DNA from: Cognatilysobacter terrigena
Lineage (GTDB): Bacteria > Pseudomonadota > Gammaproteobacteria > Xanthomonadales > Xanthomonadaceae
NCBI RefSeq assembly: GCF_004361065.1
Contig: NZ_SELT01000024.1
Span: forward strand, 1-47,957
Reading direction: 5' to 3'
Length of the DNA stretch: 47,957 nt
Each line of letters starts with the position of its first letter. Position 1 is the first letter of the stretch. Under the pieces are notes generated by a model that was given only the letters and a program-made list of their open reading frames with translations, did not search any database and was not told where the DNA came from. The position numbers were made by a program, and so were the translations under genes. Shown here piece by piece: positions 1 through 9,445 of this stretch.

Positions 1-3000
1 GCGACCTCCGCCGTTGGCCTTGCGGATGTGCAGAACGTTGGCGACGTGTACGCCATTTCGTACTCCGCGGGTGGCAGTTACCAGGCATCCGGCCTGGTGG
101 CGTCGTCGTCGGGCGGCACCGCGAACATCGACAACGCGGGTCGCGTCATCGCGGTGGCGGGTTACTCGGCTCACGCAATCGATGCCAGTGGCCAGTACGG
201 CGCGACGGTCTCGAATGACGGGCTGGCGGTCGCCCAGGCTTACATCGCGTACGGCATCGTCGGCAGCTCCGCCGTGGGCGATGTCAGTGTGACAAACACC
301 GCCTACGGTGCGGACGTCGTCTACGGTGTGCTCGCGGTGGGCGTCAAGGGCGCGACGGTGCAGGGCGACATCGCCGTCGACAACGCGGGCACGATCTACA
401 CGAAGGCTTATGGCCTTCCGTCGGTCGGCGTCTTCGGCACGTCGACGTACGGCGATATCGCGCTGACCAACAGCGGGGACATCGCTTCGGTCGGCAACGG
501 CACCGGTGTCAGCGCCGAAGCTGTGTTCCTGACCTCGACGCATGGCGATATCCAGGTCGACAACACAGGCGCCATCGACGGAACGGGCGATTACAACGTC
601 TTCGGCGTGCGCACCCGCGCGTCGACGGGCGGCATCACCGTCGACAACGGCGGCAGCATTGCCGCTACCAGCACCTACGGCAGCGCGGTTGGGCTGCTGG
701 CGCAGGCTGGCGGTCCGATCGACATCACGAGCAGTGGCGACGTCCACGCGCAAAGCACCGACGGCCCCGCCGAAGCGATCCTCGCGGTGTCCAACGGCGC
801 GGTCACCCTGACGAATACGGGCTCGATCGGCGCGCAGTCGGCGTATGCGGGTGCGATTGGACTCGACCTCTCTGGCAGCAGCGTCACCGTGAACAACGGC
901 GGCCCCGTCAGCGCGACCGCGTACGGCAATGCCACCGGCATCTACGCCGTTGGCGGTACGGTGCAGATCAACAATGCCGGCGACCTCGCCGTGAGCTCCG
1001 CGTACGGCACGGCAGATGGCGTGTTCGCGTACGGGGACGACGTCGACATCCTGAACTCCGGCGGCATCCGTGTATCGGGCTACTCGTGGGCGGCCGGTAT
1101 CGAGGCGCAGGCCAATAACGGCGTCAGCGTCGACAACAGCGCCGCGATCAGCGCGGTCGCCGCGGACGGCACGGCGTTCGGCATTTACGCCACGAGCGGC
1201 ACCGGTGCTGCGTCGGTGACGAGCAGCGGCGCGCTCAACGTGACGGTTGCGGGCGGCAGCTACACGTCGTCGGCCACCGGCATCGGTGTTCGCGCAGGCG
1301 CGGCCGGCGCGATCGTGGACAACCACGGCGACATGACCGTGAGCGGCTACTACAGCAACGGCATCAGCGTGACGTCGGACGGTACCGCCGTCGTCAATAA
1401 CGACGGTGCGCTGACTATCGGCGACATGACCTACACCGCAGTCGCGACCGGTATCCATGCGTCGACCGGCTACGACGCCGGCAACATCAGCATCGTCAAT
1501 GGTGGCGACGTCACGGCGAATGCCGTGTTCATCGCAACGGGCATCGATGCGATCGCCACCGGTGCAGGCAGTACGGTCGACATCACCAACAATGGTGGGG
1601 TCGACGTCTACACGCTGTCGCCCAACTACACGACGACAGGCATCCTCGCGTCCGGTGACGGCACGACATCGGTCACGAATGCCGGACGTGTGGCGGTCAC
1701 GGGTTACGGCACGGTCGACGGTGTCGTCGCCACGTCGGTCAGCGGTCTGGCGAACATCGTCAACAGCGGCGATATCAGCAGCGTGTCCAATGGGTCGGCT
1801 TACGCGTATGGCGCGGTCGCGTCGTCGTCGGGCGGTACGGCGCGCGTCGACAATACCGGCGTCATCCAGGCGGCGAGTGCATACGCCGCCTATGGCGTCG
1901 AAGCGATCGGCCAGTACGGCGCGACCGTCGCCAACGACGGCTATGCGAGTGCGCAGGCGCTGTTCGCGTACGGCGTAACTGCTCGATCCGGCGCCGGCGA
2001 CGTCGTCGTGACGAACGGCGCGAATGGCACGGTCTACGCGTACGGCGCACTCGCCATCGGCGTGTTCGGGCGGACCGTGCAGGGCGACGTGTCCGTCACG
2101 AACGCGGGCAGCATCCAGACCGACGCCTATGCGCTGCCCTCGATCGGCGTGCGTGGCGCTTCGACGTACGGCGACGTTGCGCTGAACAACAGTGGCGATA
2201 TCACGTCGATCGGCGTGGGCTCGGCGTCGGGCATCAGCAGCGAAGCCGCATTGCTGACCGCCACGAACGGCGACATCCGCGTCGACAACAGCGGCACCAT
2301 CAATGCGCTGGGTTACTACGGCGGCTACGCGGTGCGCGCGCGCGCAACGGCCGGGGACGTCGGCGTCGTGAATAGCGGCAGCGTGTACGCGGTCGGTATC
2401 GGAGGCGATGCGATCGGTGCACTGGTCGAAGCAGGCGGCGCCGCAACGCTGACGAATACGGGCGACATGACTGCGGTTTCCGTCGACGGCATCGCCAACT
2501 CGGCCTTCGCACGTGCGAACGGTGCGATCACCGTCAGCAACGGCGGGTCGATCGGCGCGACGTCGTACGCGAGCGACGCGATCGGCCTGGATCTCGCCGC
2601 TGCGAATGTCGGCGTCACCAACACCGGTTCGATCAGTGTGTCGGCTTACGCGCTCGGCATGGGTATCCAGGCGCTTGGCGACACGGTCTCGGTGACGACG
2701 AGCGGCGACCTGACTGTCGGGGGTGATGCAGCGTATGGCGCCTATCTGCGCTCGATGTCCACGGCATCCTTCAGCAACACCGGCACAGCCACGGTGACCG
2801 GCGATGGGGCGTTCGGCGCGGCGGTCTTAAGCGATCAGCTCGCGAACGCTGTGAATAGCGGCACGTTGGCGGTCTCTGGCGGAACCGGTGCGTTTGGCCT
2901 GGAGGTGGGCGGCGTCGGCAACGGTGCGGTGGCCAACAACGGCGCAATCGCTGTCGATGCGCAGGGCATGGCGGTCGGCATCGCTGCGTCAAATCAAGGC

Positions 3001-5331
3001 TCGAGCATCGCGCGCAACAGTGGCACGCTGACGGTAAGCGGTGACACGGTGGCGGCGGGCATCAGCGCATCAGGATATGCCGGTACGACGATTGCAAACC
3101 TCGCCGGTTTGATCGACGTCACGTCGATCACGGGCGATGCATTCGGAATCCAGGGTGACAGCGGCGCCACGCTCACGATCGACAACGGCGCATCGATCAA
3201 CGCAACGGGTTACGGCTCGGCCACGGGTATTTCGGCGCAGATCTTCGCGAACGCCGGCATTCTCAATCGCGGCTCGATCGTTGCGCTGTCGAATTACGGC
3301 GCAGCCACCGGCATTGAAACGGGTGGCCAAGGCGCACTTGCGGTGGAGAATCGTTCGACCATTACGGCACAGGCCGGCGCGGCGGCGACGGGTATCGCCA
3401 TGACGAACGGCGTTGGTGCGACGTCGCTGCTCAACAGCGGCACCGTTTCCGCAACGTCGACCGGCGGCGAGGCCATCGGTGTGCGTGGCGGTAGCGCCGG
3501 CACGGTCGTCGTCGACAACCGCGGACTGATTACCTCCACGAGCAATACGTCGGCGGTGGCGGTCAGCTTCGACACGGCGGGCACGCTGCTCAACTCGGGC
3601 ACGTTGTCGCCAATCGCCGGTGGCGATGCGGCGGTCGCCGTGCGCGGCGATGCCGGCGTGCAGGACATCCGCAACAGCGGCTCGATCACCGGTGCCGTCA
3701 TCACGGGCGCGGGTGACGATCGCTTCGTCAACAACAGTGGCGGCACCTGGACGGTGTCGAACGCGTCGACCGACTTCGGCGACGGCAACGATACGCTCGT
3801 GAACTCGGCGAACGGCCACATCGTGCTCGATGGCGGTTCGATCGCCTTCGGCACGGGCGACGACACGCTCACCAATGCCGCGGGCGCCACGCTGTTGTTG
3901 AGCGGTGGATCGATCCGCTTCGGCTCCAGCACCGCCGGCAACGTCTTCGCCAACGCGGGCACGCTGCGGATCCTCGACACGGGCCTGATCGACATGGGAG
4001 CGGCGAACGCGAAGGCGTTCACCAACACCGGCCTGATCGACATGGCGAACGCCAGCCCGACCGACACGCTGACGCTCAACGGCAACTTGGCGGGTGCGGG
4101 TCGCCTCGCAATCGACCTCGATCCGAACGGCGGCGGCGCTGATCACTTCGTCGTGAACGGCAATGTGGCCGCCGGCACCACGCAGGCGGTCGATGTCTAC
4201 TTCACCGCGCTGCCGTCGAACGGCGTGGTGACGGCGACCGAGTTCGCTCGCGTGAGCGGCACCTCGACGGCCGACGCGTTCGTCGGCGGCCAGCTCATCG
4301 GCTACTCGCCCGCCGACTTCCTCGACCTGAAGATCGGCGTGACGAGCTCGATCTCGGCCAGCAACGCCTCGCCCGACATCTTCTACGTCGGCCTCGACGT
4401 TGCGGGCCTCAATACCGCCGGCGCACTGGCGGCTACGGTTGCGCCGGCGGCACACAGCCTGATGGCGGCGCAGGTGGGTACGTGGCGTGAGCGGATGGGT
4501 TTCGATCCGTCGCGCGGCGATGGCCGCGTCGGGCTCGGCCCGTGGGTGCGCGTATTCGGTGAGCATGGTCGCGTGTCGCCGAAGAATCTCGGCACGACGA
4601 TGGGCTCGTCGGGTGATCTTCGCTTCGACCAGTCGATGCACGGCACGGAGGTCGGCTTCGACGCGCATGTCGGTGCCGGCGTGCACGTCGGTCTGCTGGT
4701 CGGCGAGGCCGATGCGAGCCAGAACCTCGTCGCGCGTACGGGCACTGACCATCTCCGCGGCGAGACGTCCGGGCTGTATGGAACCTGGTTCGGCGCCAAC
4801 GGCACGTACGTCGACCTGTCGTATCGCTGGAACAATTTCACGGCAAAGATGAACTCGTCGGCTGGCGTCCAGACCACGCGCGGCGACGGTACGGCAATGA
4901 ACCTCGAAGCGGGCTTCGGCGGCCTGTCGTTCGGCGGCATCAATGTCGTTCCACAGGTGCAGTACACGCGCAGCAAGATCGACAACATCGACGCGGTGCA
5001 GGGTGCCACGGCCGTCTTCGCTGCCGATGGCGGACGTTCCAGCCGGGCTCGTGTCGGCCTCGAGTTCAACACGCTTCTGCGCAGCGGCGCGGTGACGTGG
5101 ATGCCGTACGGTGCGCTGAGCGCCGTGCGGGAATTCGATGGTCAGACGTCCTACGACATCGCGGGCGCATTCAGCGGGGTGACGTCGACCGAAGGCACCA
5201 GTGCGAAGGTGAATCTCGGCGTCGGCATGCAGTATCGCGGCGTCAGTGTGTCGGGCGGCGTGGACTGGACAGACGGCGGCGCGCTGCAGGACTTCCTCGG
5301 CGGCCAGCTGATCGTTCGTTACACCTGGTAA
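1..5331 (+). CDS. Large repeat-rich type Va autotransporter, 5'-truncated by the window edge
   Basis: The reading frame is open from base 1, so the signal peptide and the passenger start lie outside the window; 1776 residues are visible. The passenger (about 1-1500) is a long series of degenerate short repeats built on motifs such as VxNxGxI, NSGDI and YGxxxG, rich in Gly, Ala, Ser, Thr, Asn and Val, as expected of a right-handed beta-helix adhesin. A segment around residues 34-347 recurs around 607-920 at a nearly constant distance of 573 residues (1719 bp), a large internal duplication. The last ~260 residues (from about 1513, GPWVRVFGEHG) alternate aromatic and hydrophobic residues and end in RYTW, matching the autotransporter beta-barrel with an aromatic C-terminus. 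It should display its passenger on the cell surface; the ligand is unknown. A hairpin follows directly. Confidence 0.9.
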   Translation, partial: ATSAVGLADVQNVGDVYAISYSAGGSYQASGLVASSSGGTANIDNAGRVIAVAGYSAHAIDASGQYGATVSNDGLAVAQAYIAYGIVGSSAVGDVSVTNTAYGADVVYGVLAVGVKGATVQGDIAVDNAGTIYTKAYGLPSVGVFGTSTYGDIALTNSGDIASVGNGTGVSAEAVFLTSTHGDIQVDNTGAIDGTGDYNVFGVRTRASTGGITVDNGGSIAATSTYGSAVGLLAQAGGPIDITSSGDVHAQSTDGPAEAILAVSNGAVTLTNTGSIGAQSAYAGAIGLDLSGSSVTVNNGGPVSATAYGNATGIYAVGGTVQINNAGDLAVSSAYGTADGVFAYGDDVDILNSGGIRVSGYSWAAGIEAQANNGVSVDNSAAISAVAADGTAFGIYATSGTGAASVTSSGALNVTVAGGSYTSSATGIGVRAGAAGAIVDNHGDMTVSGYYSNGISVTSDGTAVVNNDGALTIGDMTYTAVATGIHASTGYDAGNISIVNGGDVTANAVFIATGIDAIATGAGSTVDITNNGGVDVYTLSPNYTTTGILASGDGTTSVTNAGRVAVTGYGTVDGVVATSVSGLANIVNSGDISSVSNGSAYAYGAVASSSGGTARVDNTGVIQAASAYAAYGVEAIGQYGATVANDGYASAQALFAYGVTARSGAGDVVVTNGANGTVYAYGALAIGVFGRTVQGDVSVTNAGSIQTDAYALPSIGVRGASTYGDVALNNSGDITSIGVGSASGISSEAALLTATNGDIRVDNSGTINALGYYGGYAVRARATAGDVGVVNSGSVYAVGIGGDAIGALVEAGGAATLTNTGDMTAVSVDGIANSAFARANGAITVSNGGSIGATSYASDAIGLDLAAANVGVTNTGSISVSAYALGMGIQALGDTVSVTTSGDLTVGGDAAYGAYLRSMSTASFSNTGTATVTGDGAFGAAVLSDQLANAVNSGTLAVSGGTGAFGLEVGGVGNGAVANNGAIAVDAQGMAVGIAASNQGSSIARNSGTLTVSGDTVAAGISASGYAGTTIANLAGLIDVTSITGDAFGIQGDSGATLTIDNGASINATGYGSATGISAQIFANAGILNRGSIVALSNYGAATGIETGGQGALAVENRSTITAQAGAAATGIAMTNGVGATSLLNSGTVSATSTGGEAIGVRGGSAGTVVVDNRGLITSTSNTSAVAVSFDTAGTLLNSGTLSPIAGGDAAVAVRGDAGVQDIRNSGSITGAVITGAGDDRFVNNSGGTWTVSNASTDFGDGNDTLVNSANGHIVLDGGSIAFGTGDDTLTNAAGATLLLSGGSIRFGSSTAGNVFANAGTLRILDTGLIDMGAANAKAFTNTGLIDMANASPTDTLTLNGNLAGAGRLAIDLDPNGGGADHFVVNGNVAAGTTQAVDVYFTALPSNGVVTATEFARVSGTSTADAFVGGQLIGYSPADFLDLKIGVTSSISASNASPDIFYVGLDVAGLNTAGALAATVAPAAHSLMAAQVGTWRERMGFDPSRGDGRVGLGPWVRVFGEHGRVSPKNLGTTMGSSGDLRFDQSMHGTEVGFDAHVGAGVHVGLLVGEADASQNLVARTGTDHLRGETSGLYGTWFGANGTYVDLSYRWNNFTAKMNSSAGVQTTRGDGTAMNLEAGFGGLSFGGINVVPQVQYTRSKIDNIDAVQGATAVFAADGGRSSRARVGLEFNTLLRSGAVTWMPYGALSAVREFDGQTSYDIAGAFSGVTSTEGTSAKVNLGVGMQYRGVSVSGGVDWTDGGALQDFLGGQLIVRYTW

Positions 5332-5340
5332 TCGCATGCG

Positions 5341-5362
5341 GCCGGCGGACCCATCCGCCGGC
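5341..5362 (+). terminator. Hairpin after the autotransporter gene
   Basis: A perfect 9-bp stem (GCCGGCGGA at 5341-5349 with TCCGCCGGC at 5354-5362) encloses a CCCA loop, 10 bases after the autotransporter stop codon. There is no T-tract, so it may be a weak or factor-dependent terminator or a 3' stabilising stem. It also argues that the following gene starts downstream of it. Confidence 0.55.
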
Positions 5363-5419
5363 CAAGCGCGCCAGATCCCACTGGCATACTCGTTCGACGA
5401 TTCACTTCCGGAGTTCCAC

Positions 5420-6607
5420 GTGGCGACCGAGAAAGACGCGGACGCAACGCGCATCAATGAGAACAGCGAGCCGGCTGGCTCGCAGGCGCGCCTCGACACG
5501 GTCGGTGCCGAAGCGCCGTCGCCCGCTGCGAAGTCGCCGGTCGACCTCAGTCAGCTCAAGGCCGACAAGAGTTGCTCGCGCGGTCTTGCAGGTTGGCTCG
5601 CGCAGAACCGCATGTCGCTCGCGATCTCGTCGTATCAGAGTGGGCGCATCTACCTCGTCGGCAGCGACGCGCAAGGGCGCGTGTCGTTCTTCGAGCGCAT
5701 CTTCGAACGCGCGATGGGTGTGGTCGGCAACGCGCAGCGCATCTATCTCGGCGGTCTCTACCAGCTTTGGCGCTTCGAGAACGTGCTGCGCCCGAACGAG
5801 GTCATCCACGGCCAGTACGACAAGTGCTACGTGCCGCGTAACGCGCAGACGATCGGTGATCTCGACATCCACGAGCTCGGCATCCGTAGCGATGGCCGAG
5901 TCGTGTTCGTCAACACGAAATATTCCTGCCTCGCCGAGCTGAGCACGACGCACAGCTTCAAAGCGATCTGGAAGCCCAACTTCATCAGCCGCCTCGCGCC
6001 CGAAGACCGGTGCCATCTCAACGGCCTGGCCATGGTCGATGGACGTCCGAAGTACGTCACGGCGGTTTGCCGCAGCGACAGCGTCGACGGTTGGCGCGAT
6101 CGACGCCGCGACGGCGGTGTGGTGATCGATGTCGAAACCGACGAGATCGTCTGCGAGGGACTTTCGATGCCGCATTCGCCGCGCTGGGCGAACGGCAAGC
6201 TTTGGGTGCTGAACGCGGGCACGGGACATCTCGGTTGGGTCGACTTCGAACGCAAGGCGTTCGTGCCGCTCACCTTCGTTCCGGGATTCGCGCGTGGCCT
6301 ATCGATTGTCGGCAATGTCGCCGCGGTGGGTCTCTCGAAGCCGCGCAACCAGCGGTTCGAGGGCCTGGATCTCGACGACGAGCTGCGCAAACGCGACGCC
6401 GATCCGTGGTGCGGCGTGCAAATCGTTTCGCTCACGAACGGCGACGTCCTCAACTGGATCCGTTTCGAGGGCGATGTCACCGAATTGTTCGACATCAGTT
6501 TCCTGCCCGGAGTCCGCAATCCGATGATGATCGGCCTGCGTACGGCGGAAATCCGTGACCTCATCACGTTCGAATCCGCCATTCCCGGCGCGGAGCTCGC
6601 TCCATGA
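5420..6607 (+). CDS. TIGR03032 family protein of unknown function
   Basis: The 395-residue product carries the signatures I recall for the TIGR03032 family: GLAGWLAQNRMSLAISSYQ near the N-terminus, LYQLWRFENVL, DLDIHELG, RLAPEDRCHLNGLAM, a GGVVIDV turn, GLSMPHSPRWANGKLWVLN and PGFARGL. The repeated short beta segments suggest a propeller-like fold. No signal peptide is seen. I choose the GTG at 5420 because GGAG stands 6 bases upstream. An in-frame ATG at 5336 would place the terminator-like hairpin at 5341-5362 inside the coding region and has no ribosome binding site. The stop overlaps the start of the EF-hand gene by ATGA, so the two are translationally coupled. The biochemical function of the family is not known to me; its position after a giant surface protein may be relevant. 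Confidence 0.8.
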   Translation: MATEKDADATRINENSEPAGSQARLDTVGAEAPSPAAKSPVDLSQLKADKSCSRGLAGWLAQNRMSLAISSYQSGRIYLVGSDAQGRVSFFERIFERAMGVVGNAQRIYLGGLYQLWRFENVLRPNEVIHGQYDKCYVPRNAQTIGDLDIHELGIRSDGRVVFVNTKYSCLAELSTTHSFKAIWKPNFISRLAPEDRCHLNGLAMVDGRPKYVTAVCRSDSVDGWRDRRRDGGVVIDVETDEIVCEGLSMPHSPRWANGKLWVLNAGTGHLGWVDFERKAFVPLTFVPGFARGLSIVGNVAAVGLSKPRNQRFEGLDLDDELRKRDADPWCGVQIVSLTNGDVLNWIRFEGDVTELFDISFLPGVRNPMMIGLRTAEIRDLITFESAIPGAELAP

Positions 6608-7047
6608 ACCGCTCGAAGACTGCTCTGATCCTCTCGATGTTGCTGCTGCCATCCGCGGCGTTCGCAGCCAATCCGCCGCCGGCCGCGAACAAGGCGACGC
6701 CACCGAATCCCGCGGACACCGTATTCACCGCATGGGACGCGGACCACAACGGTTCGCTGACGCAAGCGGAGTTCCGCCAAGGCTGGGCGCGACTGCAGAC
6801 CCGCATGCAGGTGGAACAGCGGCTGCGTGCGCAGTTCCAGCATCTGGACACCGACCGCAATGGCACCATCGACGCCAAGGAATACGCGGGGGTCGAACTC
6901 GCAAAGAAGGCGGGCACCGCGGCGCCGATGTCGCGCTTCGATCTGAACTACGACCAGAAGTTGAACTTCGCCGAGTACGTCGGCCTGGTGCAGACGCTGG
7001 CGCCGAACATGCCTGCGCCCGCAGCGGCGCCCGCGACGGGGCGCTGA
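6604..7047 (+). CDS. Exported EF-hand calcium-binding protein
   Basis: This 147-residue protein starts with a signal peptide (Lys-5, hydrophobic ILSMLLLPSAAFA, AXA cleavage after about residue 21). Three EF-hand-like loops follow: DADHNGSLTQAE (about 45-56), DTDRNGTIDAKE (about 83-94) and a weaker DLNYDQKLNFAE (about 117-128). All have acidic or Asn residues at positions 1, 3 and 5, Gly or a substitute at position 6, and Glu at 12. Similar periplasmic EF-hand proteins are common in Xanthomonadaceae. It overlaps the upstream gene by 4 bases (ATGA) and is followed after 3 bases by the next gene, so the three form an operon. A role in calcium sensing or buffering in the periplasm is inference. 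Confidence 0.85.
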   Translation: MNRSKTALILSMLLLPSAAFAANPPPAANKATPPNPADTVFTAWDADHNGSLTQAEFRQGWARLQTRMQVEQRLRAQFQHLDTDRNGTIDAKEYAGVELAKKAGTAAPMSRFDLNYDQKLNFAEYVGLVQTLAPNMPAPAAAPATGR

Positions 7048-7050
7048 CCT

Positions 7051-7566
7051 GTGGCCACCGACACCGTCGCGCTCTGGAAGCGTGTGACGCCCCAGGTACA
7101 GGACGAGCTCGTCGAATTCTGGCTGCGCCATCGCGCGCTGCCGAGCCGCGAAGTGGCCGAGCAGCGCGCGCAGCAGGCGGTCGCGATCGGGCGCGATGAC
7201 GACGGTGCGATCTGGGGCGTGTCGACCGCGTCCCTTCGGGTGTTGCCACGCCTGCGTCAACCGGTCTACGCCTATCGGCAGTTCTTCGCGGCATCGCATC
7301 GTGGACGCGGCGCCGCGCGCGAGTTCGCCATCGCGTCACGCGCCATTCTCGAGGCCTATAACGCATCGCTCGCAGCGCCCGAATCGCTCGGCGTGCTGCT
7401 CGAATTCGAAAACCGCGACCTCGGGGCGCGCTACACAGGCGCCGTCGAAAGCGGGTTTGTATTCATCGGTTACTCGCCGCGCGGCTTTGCGCAGCGCATT
7501 TCCTATTTCGACGGTGCGCAGCTGGCGCACGTTGGACTGCCGGCCCAAGTTCGGCGCCGCGCATGA
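7051..7566 (+). CDS. Hypothetical protein with GNAT-like acetyltransferase features
   Basis: The 171-residue product starts at a GTG three bases after the EF-hand gene, with a purine-rich GGGGCG about 9 bases upstream. The central segment RQFFAASHRGRGAAREFAIAS resembles the GNAT motif A that binds acetyl-CoA (a strand, then RGxGxA and a helix). It is followed by LLEFENRD and a beta strand FVFIGYSPRG, as in the second half of GNAT folds. N-terminal helices (WLRHRALPSREVAEQRAQQ) precede it. There is no signal peptide or membrane segment. The substrate is unknown. The GNAT assignment is by motif only and could be wrong; otherwise it is a conserved hypothetical in the same operon as the TIGR03032 and EF-hand genes. 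Confidence 0.6.
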   Translation: MATDTVALWKRVTPQVQDELVEFWLRHRALPSREVAEQRAQQAVAIGRDDDGAIWGVSTASLRVLPRLRQPVYAYRQFFAASHRGRGAAREFAIASRAILEAYNASLAAPESLGVLLEFENRDLGARYTGAVESGFVFIGYSPRGFAQRISYFDGAQLAHVGLPAQVRRRA

Positions 7567-7666
7567 GCACTACATCGTTGATCCACGTGTCGTCCGGGCC
7601 GCGTTGCGGCTCATCCGTCGTGCTGCCATCGGTGCGGCCGACCTCATCGCTCCAGGGGAATTGACC

Positions 7667-9313
7667 ATGCAGCATCCGCTTCGTTCGTTGACCGCCGCGA
7701 TCGTCGCGGCTCTCGTCGTTTCCGCTCCCGCAAGCGCCGGTGCGCTGAACGCGGCCACGCGTTCGGCCGTCGCCCAGCGCGCGCTGGGCCTTGCGCAGGG
7801 GCCGATGGCGGCCAGCCTGCGTCGTGCCGACGCCGACGCATTCGTGAGCAACGACGCCACCATCGACCGCAACGGGACCGAGCACGTCCGCTTCGCGCGC
7901 ACGTACCGCGGCCTTCCGGTGATCGGCGGTGACTTCGTCGTGCACTCGCGCAACGGCCAGGCGGTCGGCGTGAGTCAGATGCTCGCCACGACCGCGCGAC
8001 CGGACATCGTCCCGTCGGTGTCGCGCGATCGCGCGATCGTCGAAGCGGGCGCGCATTTCGGCACCGGCTTCGTGGGCATGCCGACCGCACGCCTCGTCGT
8101 CTACGCGCGACGCGGATCGCCGACGCTTGCCTATGAAGTCACGTTCTCCGGCAAGAAGGCCGACCAGACGCCGACCGACATGCATTACTTCGTCGACGCG
8201 CGCACGGCTGCGGTGCTCGACCAGTGGGACACCGTCGAAACGGCGGTCCAGGGGCCGGATGGCGGCGCGTCGCCGATCTGCGCGGGTGCGGTCGCCAAGA
8301 CGGGCTCCGGCGCCACGTTCACGTCGGGCACCGTGGCGCTTGCCACCGTGCTGTGTCCGAGCGGCAACTATCAGCTGGTCGACACCACCCGTGGCAACGC
8401 GTTCGTGACCAACATGGGCACGCAGACGTTTGGCAACGGCAACATGATGGTCGACGCCGACAATGTGTGGGGCAACGGGCAGAAGTCGAACGCGCAGACC
8501 GCGGGTGCGGACGTCGCCTACGGTGTGGGCATGACGTGGGACTACTACGCCAACGTCCACAGCCGTAACGGCATCGCCAACGACGGCGTGGGCGCCGTGA
8601 GCCGCGTCCATTACGGACGCAACTACGCCAACGCATTCTGGTCCGACAACTGCTTCTGCATGACCTACGGCGATGGCGACGGCCTCTCGACCAACCCGCT
8701 GACCGTGCTCGACGTGTCCGGCCACGAAATGAGCCACGGCGTCACGAGCCGCACCGCGCGCCTCGTCTACTCGGGCGAGTCCGGCGGTCTGAACGAGGCG
8801 ACGTCGGACATCTTCGGCACGATGGTCGAGTTCTACGCAAACAATCCCAACGATCGTCCGGACTATCTGATCGGCGAGAACGTCTATGCGGTCAACCCGA
8901 CGGGTCTGAAGGCCCTTCGCTACATGTTCAAGCCCAGCCTCGATGGCGCGTCGCCCGACTGCTACTCCGGCAGCATCGGCAGCAAGGACGTGCACTACAG
9001 CTCGGGCGTCGCCAACCACTTCTTCTACCTGCTTGCGGAGGGCGCCGTGGTGCCTGCTGGCTTCGGTGCAGGGACGTCGTACAACCTGACGCCGGCGTCG
9101 CTCGTCTGCAACGGCAATACGGGGCTGGTCGGCATCGGTCGCGATGCTGCGCAGAAGATCTGGTACAAGGCGCTGACCACGTACATGGTGTCCACGACCA
9201 ACTACGCGGGGGCCCGCGCCGCGACGCTCAGCGCCGCTACCGACCTGTACGGCGTCGGTTCGGCGCAGTACAACGCAGTCGCCGCGGCGTGGAGTGCGGT
9301 CAGCGTCAACTGA
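7667..9313 (+). CDS. Secreted M4 family (thermolysin-like) zinc metalloprotease
   Basis: The 548-residue preproprotein starts at the ATG at 7667, preceded by AGGGGA with a 7-base spacer. A longer in-frame reading from 7196 would overlap the previous gene and is rejected. A signal peptide (about 1-25, ending ASAG) is followed by an FTP/PepSY-type propeptide (about 30-190). The catalytic domain has the zinc motif HEMSH (His353, Glu354, His357), the third ligand in GGLNEATSDIFG (Glu377, 24 residues after the first His as in thermolysin), and the catalytic His in VHYSSGVANHFFYLLAEG (His443). All key residues are present. It should be secreted and autoprocessed to a broad-specificity endopeptidase. 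There is no obvious C-terminal PPC or P-domain. A strong hairpin terminates the gene. Confidence 0.95.
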   Translation: MQHPLRSLTAAIVAALVVSAPASAGALNAATRSAVAQRALGLAQGPMAASLRRADADAFVSNDATIDRNGTEHVRFARTYRGLPVIGGDFVVHSRNGQAVGVSQMLATTARPDIVPSVSRDRAIVEAGAHFGTGFVGMPTARLVVYARRGSPTLAYEVTFSGKKADQTPTDMHYFVDARTAAVLDQWDTVETAVQGPDGGASPICAGAVAKTGSGATFTSGTVALATVLCPSGNYQLVDTTRGNAFVTNMGTQTFGNGNMMVDADNVWGNGQKSNAQTAGADVAYGVGMTWDYYANVHSRNGIANDGVGAVSRVHYGRNYANAFWSDNCFCMTYGDGDGLSTNPLTVLDVSGHEMSHGVTSRTARLVYSGESGGLNEATSDIFGTMVEFYANNPNDRPDYLIGENVYAVNPTGLKALRYMFKPSLDGASPDCYSGSIGSKDVHYSSGVANHFFYLLAEGAVVPAGFGAGTSYNLTPASLVCNGNTGLVGIGRDAAQKIWYKALTTYMVSTTNYAGARAATLSAATDLYGVGSAQYNAVAAAWSAVSVN

Positions 9314-9336
9314 TCGACGCCATCTTCGTGACGCAG

Positions 9337-9364
9337 AACATGCCCGCCGTATGGCGGGCATGTT
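9337..9364 (+). terminator. Transcription terminator hairpin after the M4 protease
   Basis: A perfect 12-bp stem (9337-9348 with 9353-9364) encloses a GTAT loop and is followed by CGTTTGT, a short T-containing tail. It lies 24 bases after the protease stop codon and separates it from the RNA methyltransferase gene. Confidence 0.8.
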
Positions 9365-9445
9365 CGTTTGTGGCCAGACGGCCGGTTGAGGCAGAGGACG
9401 CGTCGCATCGACGACAATGGGCGACGTGACCGCGGAGCCCAGCCG

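Noticed and set aside
3070-5499. 809-codon minus-strand open frame antisense to the autotransporter
   Set aside because: Arg- and Ala-rich translation without domains; a typical shadow frame in high-GC DNA opposite a gene with clear codon bias.
7196-7666. N-terminal extension of the M4 protease in the same frame
   Set aside because: It overlaps the GNAT-like gene in another frame, and the ATG at 7667 has an ideal ribosome binding site followed by a signal peptide.
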